Shown here piece by piece: positions 61,300 through 64,000 of a DNA stretch of 64,000 bases. The translations under genes and the position numbers were made by a program. The stretch spans positions 12,918,001 through 12,982,000 of the forward strand of contig CATNEN010000001.1 of the NCBI GenBank assembly GCA_950097015.1, given 5' to 3'. A model generated the notes under the pieces. The model had not been told where the DNA came from, did not search any database, and was given only the letters and a program-made list of their open reading frames with translations. Source of the stretch: Macrostomum hystrix. Its lineage: Eukaryota > Platyhelminthes > Macrostomidae. The stretch's first letter is position 1. Each line of letters begins with the position of its first letter.

Positions 61300-61990
61300 G
61301 TCACAAATAATCAAAAAATTGAGCAGGTAAAATAGATTACAACACCATTGCAAACGAAATTATCCTGTACCTAGCAATCAACAGACAAAAAATGCGTCAA
61401 GAATGAAAGCTATGAAGTCGCTCATCTAGCATGATTTTGAAAAGCAAAAACTCAGCCAAAAAGCGAACTAAAAGTTACCAGAACGACAAATAGAAAACGT
61501 ACTTTCACACCAAACAGAGGATGATCACAACAGTGAACCCGACGTTACGTCATACTCTAACAACTCAAAAAATAATTGAAACAAGTGTGCCAAAAAGAAC
61601 GAATATGAGCGAAATACTGAAGCGAAAACAATTAGCTCTTTCTCACCAGATGGGATTGCATCCGATGTCATCTATAAAGGGGTGCATTTTCGGAAAGTGG
61701 GTGTAATACTCATCACAAAGCATATTCATGAAATTTAACATTCCAAAACAAAGAAGCCAAATGCAAAACCACGTAAGTGTGACCAAAAACGATAAAGTAC
61801 ATATCATGCTACACAGCATCAGAAAAGTGTTAAAAATTTCGTGCAAGCTGGGCAAAAGAACACCTAGTAACACTAAAAAGACATGAAATTGTAAATAAGC
61901 AGATCATATAAACTTACCACACGCAGCGTACAATTCTACCGCTCAAAAAGACATCAGCGCCTGAACGACAAACGAACCAAGTGAGGAAAC
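61300..61990. other. E3 right-end spacer
   Basis: No supportable gene. It may hold 5' exons or the promoter of ORF B. Confidence 0.4.
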
Positions 61991-61994
61991 ACGC

Positions 61995-62305
61995 ATGCAA
62001 TGGCATACCATGTGATTGCTGAGATAGACATGCCAAACCCATGCCAAACCAATACCATTGCTTAGATGACATGCCGAACCAATGCCATTGCTTGGATAGA
62101 TATGCCAAACCTATGCCAAACCTATACCAATGCTTGGGATAGACATGTCAAACCCATGCCAAACCTATACCAATGCTAGGATAGACATGCCAAACCTATA
62201 CCAAACCATTGCCATTGCTTAGATGGGCATGCCAAACCAATTTCATTGCTTGGAAAGACATGCCAAGCATATGCCAAACATATACCAATGCTTGGATGGA
62301 CAAAC
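61995..62305. repeat. E3 right subterminal array
   Basis: About nine irregular copies of GACATGCCAAACC and CAATGCTTGGATAGACATGC, the reverse complement of the array at 50158-50285. Confidence 0.85.
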
Positions 62306-62309
62306 CTTT

Positions 62310-63440
62310 TGGGGAATCTTTTTGAATGCTAATCTTTCATTTTTTATACAAGCCGCGTCTGGGGACTGCGTTTAAAATTTTGACGCGGCTGAGATGCGGC
62401 TGGCGACATGGAAGTAGCAATAGCTCCAGCAATAGACTTTTTTATTTGTGGTGTGCCACTGCCAAAAAGAACAAAATAATAAAATAAGACTTGCAGATTG
62501 TGTGCCACGAAATTTTAGAGCCCAAGAGTGCATTATCTTGATGCCAGAGACGGCGAAGTTTGTTAATTTTATTGCTGAACTATTGCTGGCTTCTACTCCG
62601 TGACTCAAAGAGAAGAGTGTGTGCCGTTTTGTTTATTGAAAAAACATAGCATTTTCTTTTTGTGCCACACAAACCAGGCTTTGTGTCACATTGTTTAAGC
62701 AAGTAGGAAGCAAAAATGTAATTCTCTTGATTTTTAACTATGCTGTACAGAAGGGCTACCATGTCGTACAAAAATTTCAACGTCGATAATTGTAAATTTG
62801 AACGTTACGTAATTGTAAGAAAATTCTTTCTAACAATTGACCTAGACCCTATAGCGATATATATAGCAGTACATTGTTTCAATGCTTATACCTTAGTCTG
62901 TACAACTATCTATCTGTGCAATCGATTTTCTCGAAAACGGCTTATCCGATTTGCTTCAAACTTACGTCATTGGATTACAAATTTTCTGGAATCGATACAA
63001 ATCTTTCTTGGTTAAAATTGATTCATTCCAAATGGATTAAATATTCGAAAAATGCCTTTTTATTCGAGTTAATTTAAGGTCAAACCTGCTCGGCTGTTCC
63101 GGCTTGCTGAAAGTAGCCATTTTATTAGATTGCATCAGTGCCCAATGCATTCTCTTACCCTTGTGGTATAGGCTAAAATGAATGCAAGCCAATCAATGTG
63201 CATATGTGTGTGTACCTTTTCTGGCTTCCAATTGAATTGAATGTTAGATCAGAAGGCCTGCGCAGTGCCTAATGTGCGAATTGAGGCTGATTGTACAAGC
63301 CTGCCTGCCTGCCTGTCTGCCCCTGGACCCTAGCTGACTAATTTTATTGCTAGGCAGGCCAGAGTGTACACTCACTCGTTTGTTATAGCAGGTCAGCAGT
63401 GACAGATTCAATACTATATATGCCTGATTTATGTGCTCTC
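62310..63440. other. AT-rich tail, nothing recognised
   Basis: It has several GTGTGCCAC motifs at 62450-62690 but no ORF with a recognisable domain. Confidence 0.45.
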
Positions 63441-63447
63441 ACATCAA

Positions 63448-63580
63448 CAGTCGGAATAGCCGATTGGTTTGGACACTCTAGGCTAGGCTAGGATCCGGTG
63501 GTTCGAGTCTGCAGTGCGGCTGACAAATTAATTGCTCAATCGGCAGTGGCAGTGGGCGCAGAATCTTTTTCTGTGTAAAA
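63448..63580 (+). repeat. Possible tRNA-derived SINE fragment, family unknown
   Basis: AATAGCCGATTGGTTTGGAC (A-box-like) at about 63455-63474 and GGTTCGAGTC (B-box-like) at 63501-63510 are about 30-35 bp apart. Downstream sequence (GCAGTGCGGCTGACAAATT) does not match families A or B. It is not a plausible functional tRNA. Confidence 0.45.
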
Positions 63581-64000
63581 CTGAAAAACTTTTGCTGTTG
63601 CTGCCACGGCTCTGTTCCAAAGCCCATGTCATAATTATTAAATTACTTTACTACTCATTACTAATAATTACTTTTTATGATTGTTTAGCTAATTTGATTG
63701 TTTGACCGGGTCCAAACATTGATTAGTCAGTTGCTACTTTCCATTTTTCTGCGAATTATTATTGGTCTGACAAATGCCACACTATTTGGTACATGATCTA
63801 TTAATGTTAACCTGCTCTTGTTTACGATCTGCTACTGAATAATAACGAAAATCCAATTATAATAATATCTTTAGTAGTCTCATTAGTCTTTAGTCATTAA
63901 TCCTGATTAGTCAACAGTCTGCAAATTCTAACCTAATTGGTTAACGGTCTGCTATTTCTAAACTGCTGTTCTAATTGGCCAATAGCCTTGAATTGCTACC
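63581..64000. other. AT-rich end of the window, nothing recognised
   Basis: Only imperfect GATTAGTC/GGTTAAC-type short repeats are seen near 63850-63960. Confidence 0.4.

Larger units (their letters stand above)
50166..62305. mobile_element. E3: large transposon bounded by inverted subterminal arrays
   Basis: The bounds are the arrays at 50158-50285 and 61995-62305. Inside, left to right, are ORF A (plus), a spliced Polinton-type polymerase B relic (minus), Ser/Glu-rich exons (minus), a nested gypsy (54259-56681), a 56-bp minisatellite, a copia remnant, and ORF B (minus, spliced). Without the two retroelements it would be roughly 9 kb. Exact tips and a target duplication are not visible. The unity of the element is inferred from the inverted arrays and from homologous genes in E1 and E2. 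Confidence 0.55.

Noticed and set aside
62740-63077. Short hydrophobic plus-strand frames
   Set aside because: AT-rich chance frames without a domain or gene context.

Overview
The window is animal (metazoan) nuclear DNA, almost certainly from an invertebrate. The evidence is a spliced Inscuteable-family gene, a spliced BIR-BIR-RING inhibitor of apoptosis, tRNA-derived SINEs, Ty3/gypsy and Ty1/copia retroelements, piggyBac, mariner, Tc1/IS630-like, hAT and MULE-type DNA transposons, and a Polinton-like DNA polymerase B relic. The sequence alone does not fix the species. Nothing looks bacterial.

Region 1 (about 1-20,200) holds the only host genes I can support. An inscuteable homologue runs on the + strand with eight exons that join in frame (1135-12728). 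It ends in a C-terminal PDZ-ligand-like tail and is followed by an AATAAA signal. Its 5' end lies outside the window or is not recognisable. Converging on it from the minus strand is a 615-residue IAP in four exons (20152-17673). The larger introns hold minisatellites with unrelated units of 15, 23, 16, 20, 15 and 30 bp, and a 21-bp array sits between the genes. Two tRNA-derived SINE families and a decayed mariner are scattered around the genes.

Region 2 (about 20,200-22,885) is AT-rich and empty. Region 3 (about 22,885-36,905, called E1 here) is a very large imperfect inverted repeat. Its right arm carries a gypsy element, and its left arm carries only that element's 3' LTR with a little adjoining sequence. 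A MULE-like MITE is present in the right arm and absent from the left. The centre holds ATATGG-rich arrays, a SINE, a nearly perfect foldback element, an unknown ORF (ORF A) and an OTU/vertnin-like fragment.

Region 4 (about 36,949-47,642, E2) is a second inverted-repeat element with roughly 700-bp arms. It contains a transposase-like gene of a family I cannot name (ORF B), an intact piggyBac transposase ORF and a broken mariner. A Tc1/IS630-like deletion derivative is nested in its right arm, and the left arm preserves the matching empty site.

Region 5 (about 49,100-62,310, E3) is bounded by inverted subterminal arrays of a TTTGGCATGTC-type motif. It carries a second ORF A on the left, a spliced but broken Polinton-type DNA polymerase B gene convergent with it, and a second, spliced ORF B on the right. 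A very young, internally deleted gypsy and a copia remnant are inserted in it. E3 holds both ORF A and ORF B while E1 has only A and E2 only B, so all three may derive from one kind of large transposon. That last step is inference. From 62,310 to the end I see only AT-rich sequence and one SINE-like fragment.
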